A program made the translations under genes and the position numbers. Under the pieces are notes generated by a model. That model saw only the letters and a list, made by a program, of their open reading frames with translations, searched no databases and was not told the origin of the DNA. Below are positions 28,557-38,560 of a stretch of 64,000 bases of DNA, one piece after another (position 1 is the stretch's first letter; each line of letters opens with the position of its first letter). This DNA comes from Oscillospiraceae bacterium (GTDB lineage Bacteria > Bacillota > Clostridia > Oscillospirales > Acutalibacteraceae), in assembly GCA_015066205.1 (NCBI GenBank), contig SVOV01000008.1, positions 1 to 64,000 of the forward strand, given 5' to 3'.

Positions 28557-28595
28557 AAGAGTTAATGCAGTTTTTGCTACATTAACTCTTTTTGT
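28557..28595 (+). terminator. Rho-independent terminator
   Basis: AAGAGTTAATGCAGTTTTTGCTACATTAACTCTTTTTG. Confidence 0.8.
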
Positions 28596-28630
28596 TCTTT
28601 AGAGTTCGACTCGGAGGAAGCCGTATAAAG

Positions 28631-28655
28631 CTCCGAATTCCGAAATCCGAATCAT
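28631..28655 (+). repeat. CCGAAAT-type palindromic repeat, copy 2
   Basis: CTCCGAATTCCGAAATCCGAATCAT. Confidence 0.65.
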
Positions 28656-28673
28656 TTCAGAGCTTTCGGCTCT

Positions 28674-29660
28674 TTATGTGTTGAGAAATTCATAGTTTTC
28701 CACATAATCCGAGGAACGAACCATATATGTTTCAACATTCCACGGATCGTCTTCCGTGACATCGATTATCCTGCCGCCTCTCAGGTCCCCGTGGCAATAG
28801 CCGTCATAACCGATTCCCGCATCATAGGTAAGCCTTATTCCCATATATTCGCCCTCGCAGTCGTTTATATGGTCGTGGCCTACAACGACGGTCTTTATGT
28901 CGCCTCTTTGGACAAGTGTTGCAAAAAAGCCGGAATTTACGGGACCGCTTCCGATGCTCTCTCTGTGAACGCCCTTGAAATTTGTTTCCTGAACATTTTT
29001 ATAAAGAAGCACATATTCGGGAAATGCCATATGCATTGTCATAACACCGGGAACCTTACCGCCGTTTTCTTTTTCGATTCTGAGAGATTCATTCCAGTAC
29101 CACATCTGTTGGTCAAATTTTACGGCGTCATAGGACGAGGAAACATGCAGGGGATCGGAAAGCTTGGTTTTTGTTTCTCTCGGAAGTCCGCAGTAATCAA
29201 GGAATTCCCCGATACCTCTTCCTGAATCTATTCCCCATATGTTATATACTGTTTTGTCAGAGTGCTCTGATTTTACCTCGAGCACCCAGTTTCCCGTACC
29301 GCTGATGTCCTCGGGACCCGCTTCTGACAGACAACCCTCAATGGATTCATATACCTTTTCCTGATCCTTTGTCAGAAAGCCTCTTTCCATATCGTGGTTT
29401 CCGAAAACATGTGCCCAGGGTATATTCCTTTCCGTAACAGGCTTTGTCACCGCTGTCATAAATGCACGGAGAGTTTCTTCATTTTCGGCACCGTCACGCC
29501 AAACATTGTCGCCTAAAAAAAGTACAATATCGGGTAAGGTGTTCTTTACTATCGCATCAATATCTCTGACAACTCTTTTGTCGAAATCCTTTATGCCGTG
29601 AGAGTCCGAAAAGCAGAGTATCCTGAATTTACCGTTTTTGAATCTCAGTTCTTTTTTCAT
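28674..29660 (-). CDS. Metallophosphoesterase
   Basis: FSDSHG, FLGDNVW, FGNHDME, GHDHIND; start at MKKELRFKNG. Confidence 0.88.
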   Translation of the reverse strand: MKKELRFKNGKFRILCFSDSHGIKDFDKRVVRDIDAIVKNTLPDIVLFLGDNVWRDGAENEETLRAFMTAVTKPVTERNIPWAHVFGNHDMERGFLTKDQEKVYESIEGCLSEAGPEDISGTGNWVLEVKSEHSDKTVYNIWGIDSGRGIGEFLDYCGLPRETKTKLSDPLHVSSSYDAVKFDQQMWYWNESLRIEKENGGKVPGVMTMHMAFPEYVLLYKNVQETNFKGVHRESIGSGPVNSGFFATLVQRGDIKTVVVGHDHINDCEGEYMGIRLTYDAGIGYDGYCHGDLRGGRIIDVTEDDPWNVETYMVRSSDYVENYEFLNT

Positions 29661-29661
29661 A

Positions 29662-31206
29662 TCATTCACCGTAATAATATTTTCTGAGGCTTTCAGTTGA
29701 TTCATCATTAAAAGCAAAAGCTGTAATGAGAACATCATCAAGTCTGAAAATGAAATCGTGGCTTACATTGTTATAAATGCCCTTACCGTCATTTCCGATA
29801 ACAAAGGGATAATCGGTATCATAGGAGATGAGATACCCGTCAGGTATGGTTATCTTATGGCGGAGCTTGAAATTGTTATAAAAACGCACTTCATTTTCTT
29901 CTCTGTCAAAGGCGGCGATGTAATGCATCCAGCCGTCTTCGGCTTCCTTAGGAAAGGGAACAACCGTATCAAGATGGTCGTTTCCGTTAGAAATATTGAA
30001 CATAACATCGTTGCATCTCAAGGCTACGGTAAGTCCCTTATTTTTACGGCTCTGCCACCACCAGTCCTGATTTCCCATAAGAGCCGGAGCCTCTGTAATT
30101 GAGCTGTCCGTTTCCACCCAGAAGGCTATTGAGAAATTTTCTTCACCGAAATGAACATCCTCAGTTATGGCGAAGCCTGTTTTTCCGAATTCACCGCAGC
30201 CGCCGTTCACACCGTTTGAATAGAATTTGACAGTGCCCTTTTCCTCAAAGGTACATTTTCCCGTTCTGTCCTCAAGAGAATTATCAAGGTGCATAAGAAG
30301 CTTTACTTTATCTTCGGGGATGAAATCATATATATTTTGGGGTGTTTCTCTTACCGGAATGACCGTTTTTTCGGCGGGCTTTCTGTAATAAGGCTTTGTG
30401 CCTTCCCATATATTTTCGGGAATCTGAGATGTGAAGCCATCCTCATTGTATTCCGGCACAGGCAGTCCCAGAGCATATAAAACTATAGCTGCGATATCTC
30501 TGGTTTCAGAATAGGGAATAATGCCTTCCTTTACACCCTCACCCGAAATACCCATATAAACATATTTTTCCGTATCGGTGTATCCGCCGTGTCCGTTTCT
30601 GACGCCTCCGTGGTCGGCAATGACGATAAAAAGAGTATCGTCAAGAATTCCCGCCTCCCTGTAGGCATTATATATTTCACCCGTATAGCCGTCGGCTCTT
30701 CTTATCTCCTCTAAATGGTGCTCAGTGCCGTAGCCGCCCGAATGTCCCGCACCGTCAACATCATCAAGCTGAACAAAAAGGAACTTCGGTTTTTTCTTTA
30801 CGCACTCAATTATAAGGGGAGTCAGCTCCTTATCGTTGGAGGCGGTCAGCTTTTCAACACCGAGTCCCTCTTCAACGATACCGTGATTTATGGGATTCCA
30901 GTTGCAGACCGATGCAAGATAGCAGTCAGGATCGCTCTCTCTTATCATCTTAAAAACAGAGGGAAGAGCGTCATTTGTGTAATGCTCGTTGCTTACGATA
31001 CCGTTTGTAAGCTTATGTACAAGGGGAGCGGCTCCGAGAAGCATAGCACCCCAGTTTTGTGCGCTGATGGTGGGATTTTGGGAAATTGCAGAGCCGTTTA
31101 CTGCTCCGTGCTCAAATATTCTGTCCAGATTCGGAGTTTCTGTCTGAAAATTGAAATTTCCCATTCCGTCAATGCCTATTACGGCAGCATATTTATAAGT
31201 TTTCAT
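29662..31206 (-). CDS. Alkaline-phosphatase-superfamily hydrolase with LamG-like C-terminal domain
   Basis: AVIGIDGMGNF...IADHGGVRNGHGG; C-terminal concanavalin/LamG-like region. Confidence 0.82.
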   Translation of the reverse strand: MKTYKYAAVIGIDGMGNFNFQTETPNLDRIFEHGAVNGSAISQNPTISAQNWGAMLLGAAPLVHKLTNGIVSNEHYTNDALPSVFKMIRESDPDCYLASVCNWNPINHGIVEEGLGVEKLTASNDKELTPLIIECVKKKPKFLFVQLDDVDGAGHSGGYGTEHHLEEIRRADGYTGEIYNAYREAGILDDTLFIVIADHGGVRNGHGGYTDTEKYVYMGISGEGVKEGIIPYSETRDIAAIVLYALGLPVPEYNEDGFTSQIPENIWEGTKPYYRKPAEKTVIPVRETPQNIYDFIPEDKVKLLMHLDNSLEDRTGKCTFEEKGTVKFYSNGVNGGCGEFGKTGFAITEDVHFGEENFSIAFWVETDSSITEAPALMGNQDWWWQSRKNKGLTVALRCNDVMFNISNGNDHLDTVVPFPKEAEDGWMHYIAAFDREENEVRFYNNFKLRHKITIPDGYLISYDTDYPFVIGNDGKGIYNNVSHDFIFRLDDVLITAFAFNDESTESLRKYYYGE

Positions 31207-31499
31207 AGAATACACCTCATTTCTCTTATAATGTAATATATTATTTATAATATTTCAAGCAAGATTAAACAATATTTTCAAATACTTCTCTCGTTTTTTT
31301 GTCAAAAAGGTTACAAATTGTTAAAATCGGACTTAAAGTGTTGCTTTTTTAGACTTTGTCAGGTAAAATACTTATAACTATTTTTATGCCTTGATGAAAT
31401 TTTTAATATGAAATATTTGATTTCGGCATCTTTCGGCATCCTCAGGACAATGCCGGTTAGGTTAAGTTTATGTCCTGTATATAAGAATGGAGTTTTGGT

Positions 31500-32429
31500 A
31501 TGAACACGAAAACATTACTTTATATCGCAAAGCGTGTGCTTCTGATGATACTTACGGTATGGATTGTTATTACAATAACATTCTTCGTTACCCGTGCTGT
31601 TCCCGGCGGTCCCTTTGCAGGTGAAAAGGCAATTTCTCCCGCTGCACAGGCGGCTCTGGAAGCAAAATACGGTCTTGATAAGCCCGTATTCGAGCAGTAT
31701 CTTACATACCTTTCGGATATTGTTACAAAGTTCGATTTCGGTCCCTCGCTTAAACAGCGAGGCAGACAGGTCATCGATATTATTGCAGACGGCATGAAGA
31801 CCTCTGCGGTGCTCGGTGTAACTGCGGCTTTTATTGCTCTCGGTGTCGGTGTTGTTCTCGGAGCTATAGCAGCTCTGCGCCGTAATAAGCTTATAGACCG
31901 TATCATAATGGTTATTACAACGGCATTCGTTTCAATGCCCTCGTTCATTATGGGTTCACTACTACTTCTGACCTTCTCGCTGTGGCTCGGCTGGTTCCCT
32001 GCCAACGGTAATCAGGAGGGCGGTCTTGTGCTTCCCATAATTACTCTCGCTCTTTATCCCACAGCTTATATCACAAGACTTACCCGTTCTTCAATGCTTG
32101 ATGTTTTAGGACAGGACTATATAAGAACCGCAAAGGCAAAGGGTGTTTCGGGTACAAAGATAATCTTCGGACACGCTCTCAAGAATTCTCTTATCCCCGT
32201 TATCACATATTTCGGACCTATGCTTGCATATATCGTTACAGGCTCACTTGTTGTTGAAAAGATATTTGCAGTTCCCGGTGTCGGCAGAGATTTTGTTAAC
32301 TCTATTACAAACCGTGACTATCCCCTTATTATGGGTACTACCATCGTCCTTGCCGCACTTATTGTTGTTATGAACCTCGTCGGCGACATCCTCTATAAGG
32401 TTGTTGACCCCAGAATCAATCTTGAATAA
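31500..32429 (+). CDS. oppB: Oligo/dipeptide ABC transporter permease
   Basis: Typical OppB/DppB N-terminus (ITFFVTRAVPGGPF); operon context. Confidence 0.9.
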   Translation: MNTKTLLYIAKRVLLMILTVWIVITITFFVTRAVPGGPFAGEKAISPAAQAALEAKYGLDKPVFEQYLTYLSDIVTKFDFGPSLKQRGRQVIDIIADGMKTSAVLGVTAAFIALGVGVVLGAIAALRRNKLIDRIIMVITTAFVSMPSFIMGSLLLLTFSLWLGWFPANGNQEGGLVLPIITLALYPTAYITRLTRSSMLDVLGQDYIRTAKAKGVSGTKIIFGHALKNSLIPVITYFGPMLAYIVTGSLVVEKIFAVPGVGRDFVNSITNRDYPLIMGTTIVLAALIVVMNLVGDILYKVVDPRINLE

Positions 32430-32443
32430 GGAGGAAAAAGCAG

Positions 32444-33505
32444 ATGAAAAAATACATACCCTTCAGTATGCATCCCGATCTTGATGCATTCATCCCCGCA
32501 ACTGCTGAAGATAAAGAATATATCGTTCAGATGCGTGAATCCTCCACCTTCTTCAAGGACGGTGTAAAAAGACTTCTCAAGAATAAGGTTGCAACAGTAA
32601 GCTTTATCGTGGTTGTTCTTATTACTCTTTCCGCAATTTTCATACCTATGTTCTGGCCCTATGCTTATGACCAGCAGCTCGGTATTTCTCCCGGCCGTCC
32701 CGTTGACCCCTCCTTCGCAAACCTCGAGCCCTTTGAATACGGCTCAACAGAGGAAGCCCGTATTGAGGCCGGCGAAAAGGTATTCCCCCATGTGTTCGGT
32801 ACTGACGCTGCAGGCCGTGACTACTTTATAAGAGTTGTGTACGGTGCAAGAATCTCTCTTGCCGTAGGCTTCTTTGCAAGTATCATCGTTCTGGTTATAG
32901 GTCTTATTATCGGCTCTGTTTCGGGTTATGTCGGCGGTAAGGTTGATATAATTATAATGAGAATAGTTGATATCATCTATTCTCTTCCCGATATGCTTAT
33001 GGTTATTCTTCTTTCAGCTTTTGTCGGTACTGCTGTTGAAAAGCTTATTGCAGGAACGGTGCTTGAAAAGTTGGGTGCAAACATCATAAGCCTTTTTATA
33101 GTATTTGCCCTTTTATACTGGGTATCAATGTCCCGTCTTATCAGAGGTCAGATTCTCTCTCTTCGTGAGCAGGAATATGTTCTTGCTTCCAAGGCAACAG
33201 GTGCAAAGGGCAGCTGGGTCATCAAAAAGCATCTTATCCCTAACTGCATAAGCGTTGTTATCATTTCAACAGCTCTTCAGATTCCCTCTGCTATCTTTAC
33301 AGAGAGCTATCTTTCATTCCTCGGTCTCGGTGTTAATGCTCCCATGCCCTCCCTCGGCTCACTCGCATCCGACGCTCTTAACGGCATGAGCTCATACCCC
33401 TACAGACTGATAATTCCCGCAATTGTAATTTCACTTATCGTTTTGTCCCTCAACCTCTTCGGCGACGGACTCCGCGATGCTTTTGACCCCAAGCTTAACA
33501 ACTGA
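32444..33505 (+). CDS. oppC: Oligo/dipeptide ABC transporter permease
   Basis: HVFGTDAAGRDYFIRVVYGARISL; EAA-like motif. Confidence 0.9.
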   Translation: MKKYIPFSMHPDLDAFIPATAEDKEYIVQMRESSTFFKDGVKRLLKNKVATVSFIVVVLITLSAIFIPMFWPYAYDQQLGISPGRPVDPSFANLEPFEYGSTEEARIEAGEKVFPHVFGTDAAGRDYFIRVVYGARISLAVGFFASIIVLVIGLIIGSVSGYVGGKVDIIIMRIVDIIYSLPDMLMVILLSAFVGTAVEKLIAGTVLEKLGANIISLFIVFALLYWVSMSRLIRGQILSLREQEYVLASKATGAKGSWVIKKHLIPNCISVVIISTALQIPSAIFTESYLSFLGLGVNAPMPSLGSLASDALNGMSSYPYRLIIPAIVISLIVLSLNLFGDGLRDAFDPKLNN

Positions 33506-33516
33506 GAAAGGAGAGT

Positions 33517-34536
33517 ATGACAATGGCTTTATTGGAAGTTAATGATTTACATACCTCGTTTTTCACGGATGCAGGTGAGGTAAAGGCAGTAAACGGCGTT
33601 TCCTTCAATCTCGAAAGAGGTAAGGTTTTAGGTATAGTAGGCGAATCCGGTTCAGGTAAATCCGTTACCGCTTATTCAATTATGCAGATTCTTGCATCCA
33701 CCGGCAAAATTGTTTCAGGCTCTGTTAAAATTGACGGACAGGAGCTTGTAAATGCCGGCGAAAAGGTTATGAAGACAGTCAGAGGCAACAAGATTTCTAT
33801 AATCTTCCAGGACCCTATGACATCTCTTAACCCCACCTATACAATAGGCAAACAGCTTATGGAAGCAATTATGCTTCATACGGACAGAAACAAGAAGCAG
33901 GCTTATGACAGAGCGGTAGAAATGCTCAAGCTCGTAAATGTAAACGAGCCCGAAAAGAGAATGAAGCAGTATCCCTTCGAATTCTCGGGCGGTATGCGTC
34001 AGAGAGTTATGATCGCTATGGCACTGGCCTGTGAGCCCGATATTCTTATTGCCGACGAGCCCACAACAGCTCTCGATGTTACGATTCAGGCTCAGATACT
34101 CGAGCTTATGAATTCTCTTCAGAAGGAGCTCGGAATGGCTATCATAATGATTACCCACGATCTCGGTGTTGTTGCCCAGATGTGCGATGAGGTTATCGTT
34201 ATGTATGCAGGCTCCATATGTGAAAAGGGAACTGCGGATGAAATATTCTACACTCCCAAGCACGAATATACAAAGGGACTTATGCGTTCCATACCCTCAA
34301 CTACCTCGGCAGGTACAAAATTACAGCCCATTACAGGTACTCCCATTGACCTTCTCAATATGCCCAAGGGCTGTCCCTTTGCTCCACGTTGTGACAATGC
34401 TATGAAGATATGCCTTACCGAGCGTGCTCCCGTAACCGATGTGTCGGATTCACATTGGTCAGCTTGCTGGATGTGCGTAAAGGAGCAGGTAGATGCAGGC
34501 GAAATTACTCTTGAAAATAAAGGGGGAGAAGAATAA
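33517..34536 (+). CDS. oppD: Oligopeptide ABC transporter ATP-binding protein
   Basis: [35 protein letters not shown]. Confidence 0.93.
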   Translation: MTMALLEVNDLHTSFFTDAGEVKAVNGVSFNLERGKVLGIVGESGSGKSVTAYSIMQILASTGKIVSGSVKIDGQELVNAGEKVMKTVRGNKISIIFQDPMTSLNPTYTIGKQLMEAIMLHTDRNKKQAYDRAVEMLKLVNVNEPEKRMKQYPFEFSGGMRQRVMIAMALACEPDILIADEPTTALDVTIQAQILELMNSLQKELGMAIIMITHDLGVVAQMCDEVIVMYAGSICEKGTADEIFYTPKHEYTKGLMRSIPSTTSAGTKLQPITGTPIDLLNMPKGCPFAPRCDNAMKICLTERAPVTDVSDSHWSACWMCVKEQVDAGEITLENKGGEE

Positions 34537-35516
34537 TGAGTAATACACCCCTTATAGAAGTCAAAGGCTTAAAGGAATATTTCAATATTAATGTAGGTCT
34601 TTTCCGTTCAAAGCCCCTTAAGGCTGTTGATGATGTTTCTTTCTTCATCAACAAGGGTGAGACCCTCGGTCTTGTAGGTGAATCAGGCTGCGGTAAGACT
34701 ACAGTCGGAAGAACTCTTCTTCATCTTTACAAGCCCACTGCAGGTGAGATCTATTATGACGGCAAGCTCATCAAGAGCAAGGCTGACATAAAGGAATTCA
34801 GAAAGAAAGCCACTATGGTTTTCCAGGATCCCTACTCATCCCTTAACCCCAGAATGACAGTTTCAGATATCATCGGCGAGCCCCTTGATATTCACGGTCT
34901 TTATGAAAACAAGAAAGAACGCGAAGAAAGAATACTTGAGCTTATGGGCCATGTAGGACTTAACTCCGAACACGCTTCCCGTTATGCTCACGAATTCTCG
35001 GGCGGTCAGCGTCAGAGAATCGGTATTGCCCGTTCTCTTGCAGTTAATCCCGATTTCATCGTCTGCGACGAGCCTGTTTCTGCTCTTGATGTTTCAATTC
35101 AGGCTCAGGTCATCAATATGTTCGATGAATTACAGGATAAACTGAATCTTACATATCTGTTTATTGCCCATGACCTTCTTGTTGTCCGTCATATCAGTGA
35201 CAGAATCGCTGTTATGTATCTCGGAAAGATGGTTGAGCTTGCAGATGCAAACGAGATCTGCGACAGACCGCTTCATCCTTATTCAAAGGCTCTTATGTCC
35301 GCAGTTCCCGTGCCCGATCCCAAAATTGCCCGAGCAAATCAGAGAATTGCTCTCCAGGGAGATATTCCCAGTCCCCTCAATGCTCCCTCAGGCTGTCCTT
35401 TCAGAACACGCTGTCAGTATGCAACAGATAAGTGTGCCGAAGCAATGCCCGAGTTCAAAGAGGTTTCAAAGGGCCATTTCGTAGCCTGCCACAGAGTAGC
35501 AGAAATCAACGATTAA
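34536..35516 (+). CDS. oppF: Oligopeptide ABC transporter ATP-binding protein
   Basis: [39 protein letters not shown]. Confidence 0.93.
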   Translation: MSNTPLIEVKGLKEYFNINVGLFRSKPLKAVDDVSFFINKGETLGLVGESGCGKTTVGRTLLHLYKPTAGEIYYDGKLIKSKADIKEFRKKATMVFQDPYSSLNPRMTVSDIIGEPLDIHGLYENKKEREERILELMGHVGLNSEHASRYAHEFSGGQRQRIGIARSLAVNPDFIVCDEPVSALDVSIQAQVINMFDELQDKLNLTYLFIAHDLLVVRHISDRIAVMYLGKMVELADANEICDRPLHPYSKALMSAVPVPDPKIARANQRIALQGDIPSPLNAPSGCPFRTRCQYATDKCAEAMPEFKEVSKGHFVACHRVAEIND

Positions 35517-35643
35517 AACTCCTAATGTCGGAGGTCGGAATTTGGAGATTCCCCCTCGGGTACATCCGCACAGATTTTAGCAATACTTACATGAAACGGT
35601 GGTTTTTGGCAGATTATCGGGGAATAGTGATAAATGTAAGCTT

Positions 35644-35678
35644 CTCCGAAATCCGAATTCCGAAATCCGAAATCCAAA
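35644..35678 (+). repeat. CCGAAAT-type palindromic repeat, copy 3, inside the opp operon
   Basis: TCTCCGAAATCCGAATTCCGAAATCCGAAATCCAA. Confidence 0.75.
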
Positions 35679-35768
35679 TTATCCTTGTTCTTTGTGTGAT
35701 GTAAAATGGCGTGCAATACATTTTGCATCATATACAGATAAATATTTTTTCGAAAGGAAGAAAAAACA

Positions 35769-37616
35769 ATGAAGAAAATTATTGCTCTTGCTCTTGCACT
35801 TGTAATGGTACTTGCACTTGCAGCTTGCGGCGACAAGAATCCTACAGGCAATGAAACTGTAAATTCTCTTTCAGTTTGTCTTGCTTCTGAGCCTGATACT
35901 CTTGACCCCGCTCTTAACTCTGCAGTTGACGGTGCTACAATGTGCGCACACCTCTTTGCAGGTCTTGCAAAGTGGGCTCAGGACGCTGAAGGCAAGCTTG
36001 TTATCGTAGCTGACTGCGCTACAGAGCTTGTTGAAGGTGTTGCTAACGAAGACGGCACAGTTACTTACACTTATACACTCAGAGACGGCCTTAAGTGGTC
36101 CGACGGTAAGGAACTTACCGCTTCTGATTTCGTATTTGCTTGGAACCGTGCAGCTTCTCCTGCTCTTTCAGGTGACTACAACTACATGTTCGATGTAGTT
36201 AAGGGTTACGCTGATATGTGGGAAACAAAGGAAACAGGCGAAGTTGACGAAGAAGGTAACGCAGTTACAGAATTCGTTAACCCCGATGCTAAGCTTGCTG
36301 TTGAAGCAACTGACGCTAAGACACTCGTTGTTACTCTTAACAACGCTGTTTCTTACTGGAATGAGCTCCTTGCATTCCCCACCTACTATCCCGTTCGTGA
36401 AGACGTTGTTGCTAATGAAAACTGGGCTACAGAACCCGCAACATATGTAAACAACGGTCCTTACACAATCTCTGCTTGGGAACACAACTCAGTTATCACT
36501 CTTACAAAGAATGCTAACTATGTTGATGCTGACAAGGTTACAATGCCTGAACTCAAGTTCTATCTTTCCGATGACTCCAACAACATGCTCACCAACTTCA
36601 AGAACGGTGACTGGCTCCTCATCGACGATGTTCCTGTTAACGAAATCGCTGCTCTCGAAAAGGATTATCCCGAAGAGTTCGTAGTTGCAGGTCAGATCGG
36701 TACATACTATGTATGCTGGAATGTTAACGAAGATATCCTTCCCGAAGGCAACACTCTTACCGGTGCAGAAGCTGAAGCAGCTAAGGCTGAAATCAGAAAC
36801 GCTATCGGTCTCCTCTTCGACAGAAACTACATCGTTGAAGAAGTTGCTCAGGGCGGTCAGGTTCCCGCTTCCTCATTCGTTGCTATGGGTATGACAAATC
36901 CCGACGGTACAGAATTCTACAAGACAGCTAACAGCACTGAAGATGCATTCGACGGCTACTATGATGTATCCAAGGAAGCTCTCCAGGGTAACTTCGACGC
37001 TGCTATGGCTACTCTTAAGAAGTACTACACATTTGACGAAGCTACAGGCAAGTTCACAAACTTCCCCAAGCTTACATACCTCTACAACACATCTGACAGC
37101 CACAAGGCTATCGGTGAATACCTTGCAGGTGCTCTTGATGCAGTAGGTATCAGCATGGTACTTGAAAATCAGGAATGGAACACATTCCTTAACACAAGAA
37201 AGAACGGCGAATATTCAATCGCTCGTAACGGATGGCTCGCTGACTACAACGATCCTATCTGCTTCCTTGATATGTGGACAACAGTTTCCGGTAATAACGA
37301 TATCCAGTACGGTAAGGGCGCACACGCTGACCTTGCTATCTATGATCTTGACCTCACAGCTTACGGCTATGAAACAAAGGTTGAAGACGGTACATGGGCA
37401 GAAACCTATGATGTACTTATCAGCACAATCAAGAGCTGCACAGATAACGAAAAGCGTTATGATCTTATGCACCTCGCTGAAGATATCCTTATGGAAACAG
37501 GTTGCGTAGTTCCTCTCTATTTCTACACTGACCTTTACATGGTTGACGATTCAATAGAAGGCTTCTTCTCCAACCCCCTCGGCTACAAGTACTTTATGTA
37601 TTGCACAGTTAAATAA
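35769..37616 (+). CDS. oppA: Oligopeptide ABC transporter substrate-binding lipoprotein
   Basis: Lipobox signal (ALALAAC), SBP_bac_5 features (EPDTLDPALNSA). Confidence 0.92.
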   Translation: MKKIIALALALVMVLALAACGDKNPTGNETVNSLSVCLASEPDTLDPALNSAVDGATMCAHLFAGLAKWAQDAEGKLVIVADCATELVEGVANEDGTVTYTYTLRDGLKWSDGKELTASDFVFAWNRAASPALSGDYNYMFDVVKGYADMWETKETGEVDEEGNAVTEFVNPDAKLAVEATDAKTLVVTLNNAVSYWNELLAFPTYYPVREDVVANENWATEPATYVNNGPYTISAWEHNSVITLTKNANYVDADKVTMPELKFYLSDDSNNMLTNFKNGDWLLIDDVPVNEIAALEKDYPEEFVVAGQIGTYYVCWNVNEDILPEGNTLTGAEAEAAKAEIRNAIGLLFDRNYIVEEVAQGGQVPASSFVAMGMTNPDGTEFYKTANSTEDAFDGYYDVSKEALQGNFDAAMATLKKYYTFDEATGKFTNFPKLTYLYNTSDSHKAIGEYLAGALDAVGISMVLENQEWNTFLNTRKNGEYSIARNGWLADYNDPICFLDMWTTVSGNNDIQYGKGAHADLAIYDLDLTAYGYETKVEDGTWAETYDVLISTIKSCTDNEKRYDLMHLAEDILMETGCVVPLYFYTDLYMVDDSIEGFFSNPLGYKYFMYCTVK

Positions 37617-37658
37617 GGTGCTTTTAGACTGATGTTCGCATAAGTCGAAAAAATATCT

Positions 37659-37699
37659 GCACCCCGGAAGGCGTAAAAACCTTTCGGGGTGCTCTTTTT
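37659..37699 (+). terminator. Terminator of the opp operon
   Basis: GCACCCCGGAAGGCGTAAAAACCTTTCGGGGTGCTCTTTTT. Confidence 0.85.
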
Positions 37700-37704
37700 G
37701 TGAT

Positions 37705-37765
37705 AAATGAGGAGTGAGGAATGAGGAGTGATGGATGGGAGTGGGGGAGTGAGGAATGGGGATGG
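37705..37765. repeat. G-rich degenerate tandem repeat (GAGGAGTGAGGAATGAGGAGTGA...)
   Basis: Repeated GAGGARTGA-like units adjoining the 3' end of the YitT gene. Confidence 0.5.
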
Positions 37766-37767
37766 CT

Positions 37768-38391
37768 TCAGGATTCGGAAGTGTGGGTGTGCTTTTCTTT
37801 TGCTATAAGACCTATTATCTGACCCGAGATAACTACTGTTAAAAGAGACCATATTATTCTGCTTACGGGGATATAGAAAAGTGAGAGGGCTAAAACCGTT
37901 ATGTCGGAAAGAAAATATACCCACTGGAGCTTTATTTTTGTAAGCTTCGACAGGCTCATAGCAAGTGCATCGTCACCGCAGGGTGCACCGCCCGCCTTGA
38001 CACAAAGACCTACACCCACTCCTACGAATACAGCTCCGAGTACGGCACAAAGAAGAGGGTAGCTTGCTATTTCGGGATAAATTCTCGGGAAGCACTCGAA
38101 TACCTTGTAGAAGATACTGAAACCGGCGGTTGATATAGCAGAATATATAAGGAAATCCTTGCCGAGGGTCTTTATTCCGAAAATATAACAGGCGGCGTTG
38201 AGAAGAAAGCCCGTAACCGCAGGAGAAATGCCGAATATGTTTTCAAAAAACAGAGTAAGTCCTAAAGTGCCGCCCTCCGTTACGCCCGAAACAGAATGAA
38301 TGTTATACATTCCGAAGGCGAGAATAAGACTGCCGAGGATGAGTATAATGCAGTTTTTAAGCTTTATGCTGATGAAAAATTTCTTTAACAT
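37768..38391 (-). CDS. YitT-family membrane protein
   Basis: Multi-TM; GMYNIHSVSGVTEGGTLGLTLF and GGAPCGDDALAMSLSK; start at MLKKFF. Confidence 0.8.
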   Translation of the reverse strand: MLKKFFISIKLKNCIILILGSLILAFGMYNIHSVSGVTEGGTLGLTLFFENIFGISPAVTGFLLNAACYIFGIKTLGKDFLIYSAISTAGFSIFYKVFECFPRIYPEIASYPLLCAVLGAVFVGVGVGLCVKAGGAPCGDDALAMSLSKLTKIKLQWVYFLSDITVLALSLFYIPVSRIIWSLLTVVISGQIIGLIAKEKHTHTSES

Positions 38392-38560
38392 AATGAGTTC
38401 CTTTGAGATATTTGCTTTATTATACACTAAATAATAAAAAAAGTACAGCGATAACAAAACATTAACAATTTAAATTCGCTGTTTCACTTGCTTTTTGTGT
38501 TTTTTTATTGTAAAATTATACTAACTTTATGCACCTATAAAAACATAAGGAGTTTGTTTT

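Noticed and set aside
35432-35704. 90-aa ORF between oppF and oppA
   Set aside because: It runs out of oppF in another frame into repeats; no RBS or domain.
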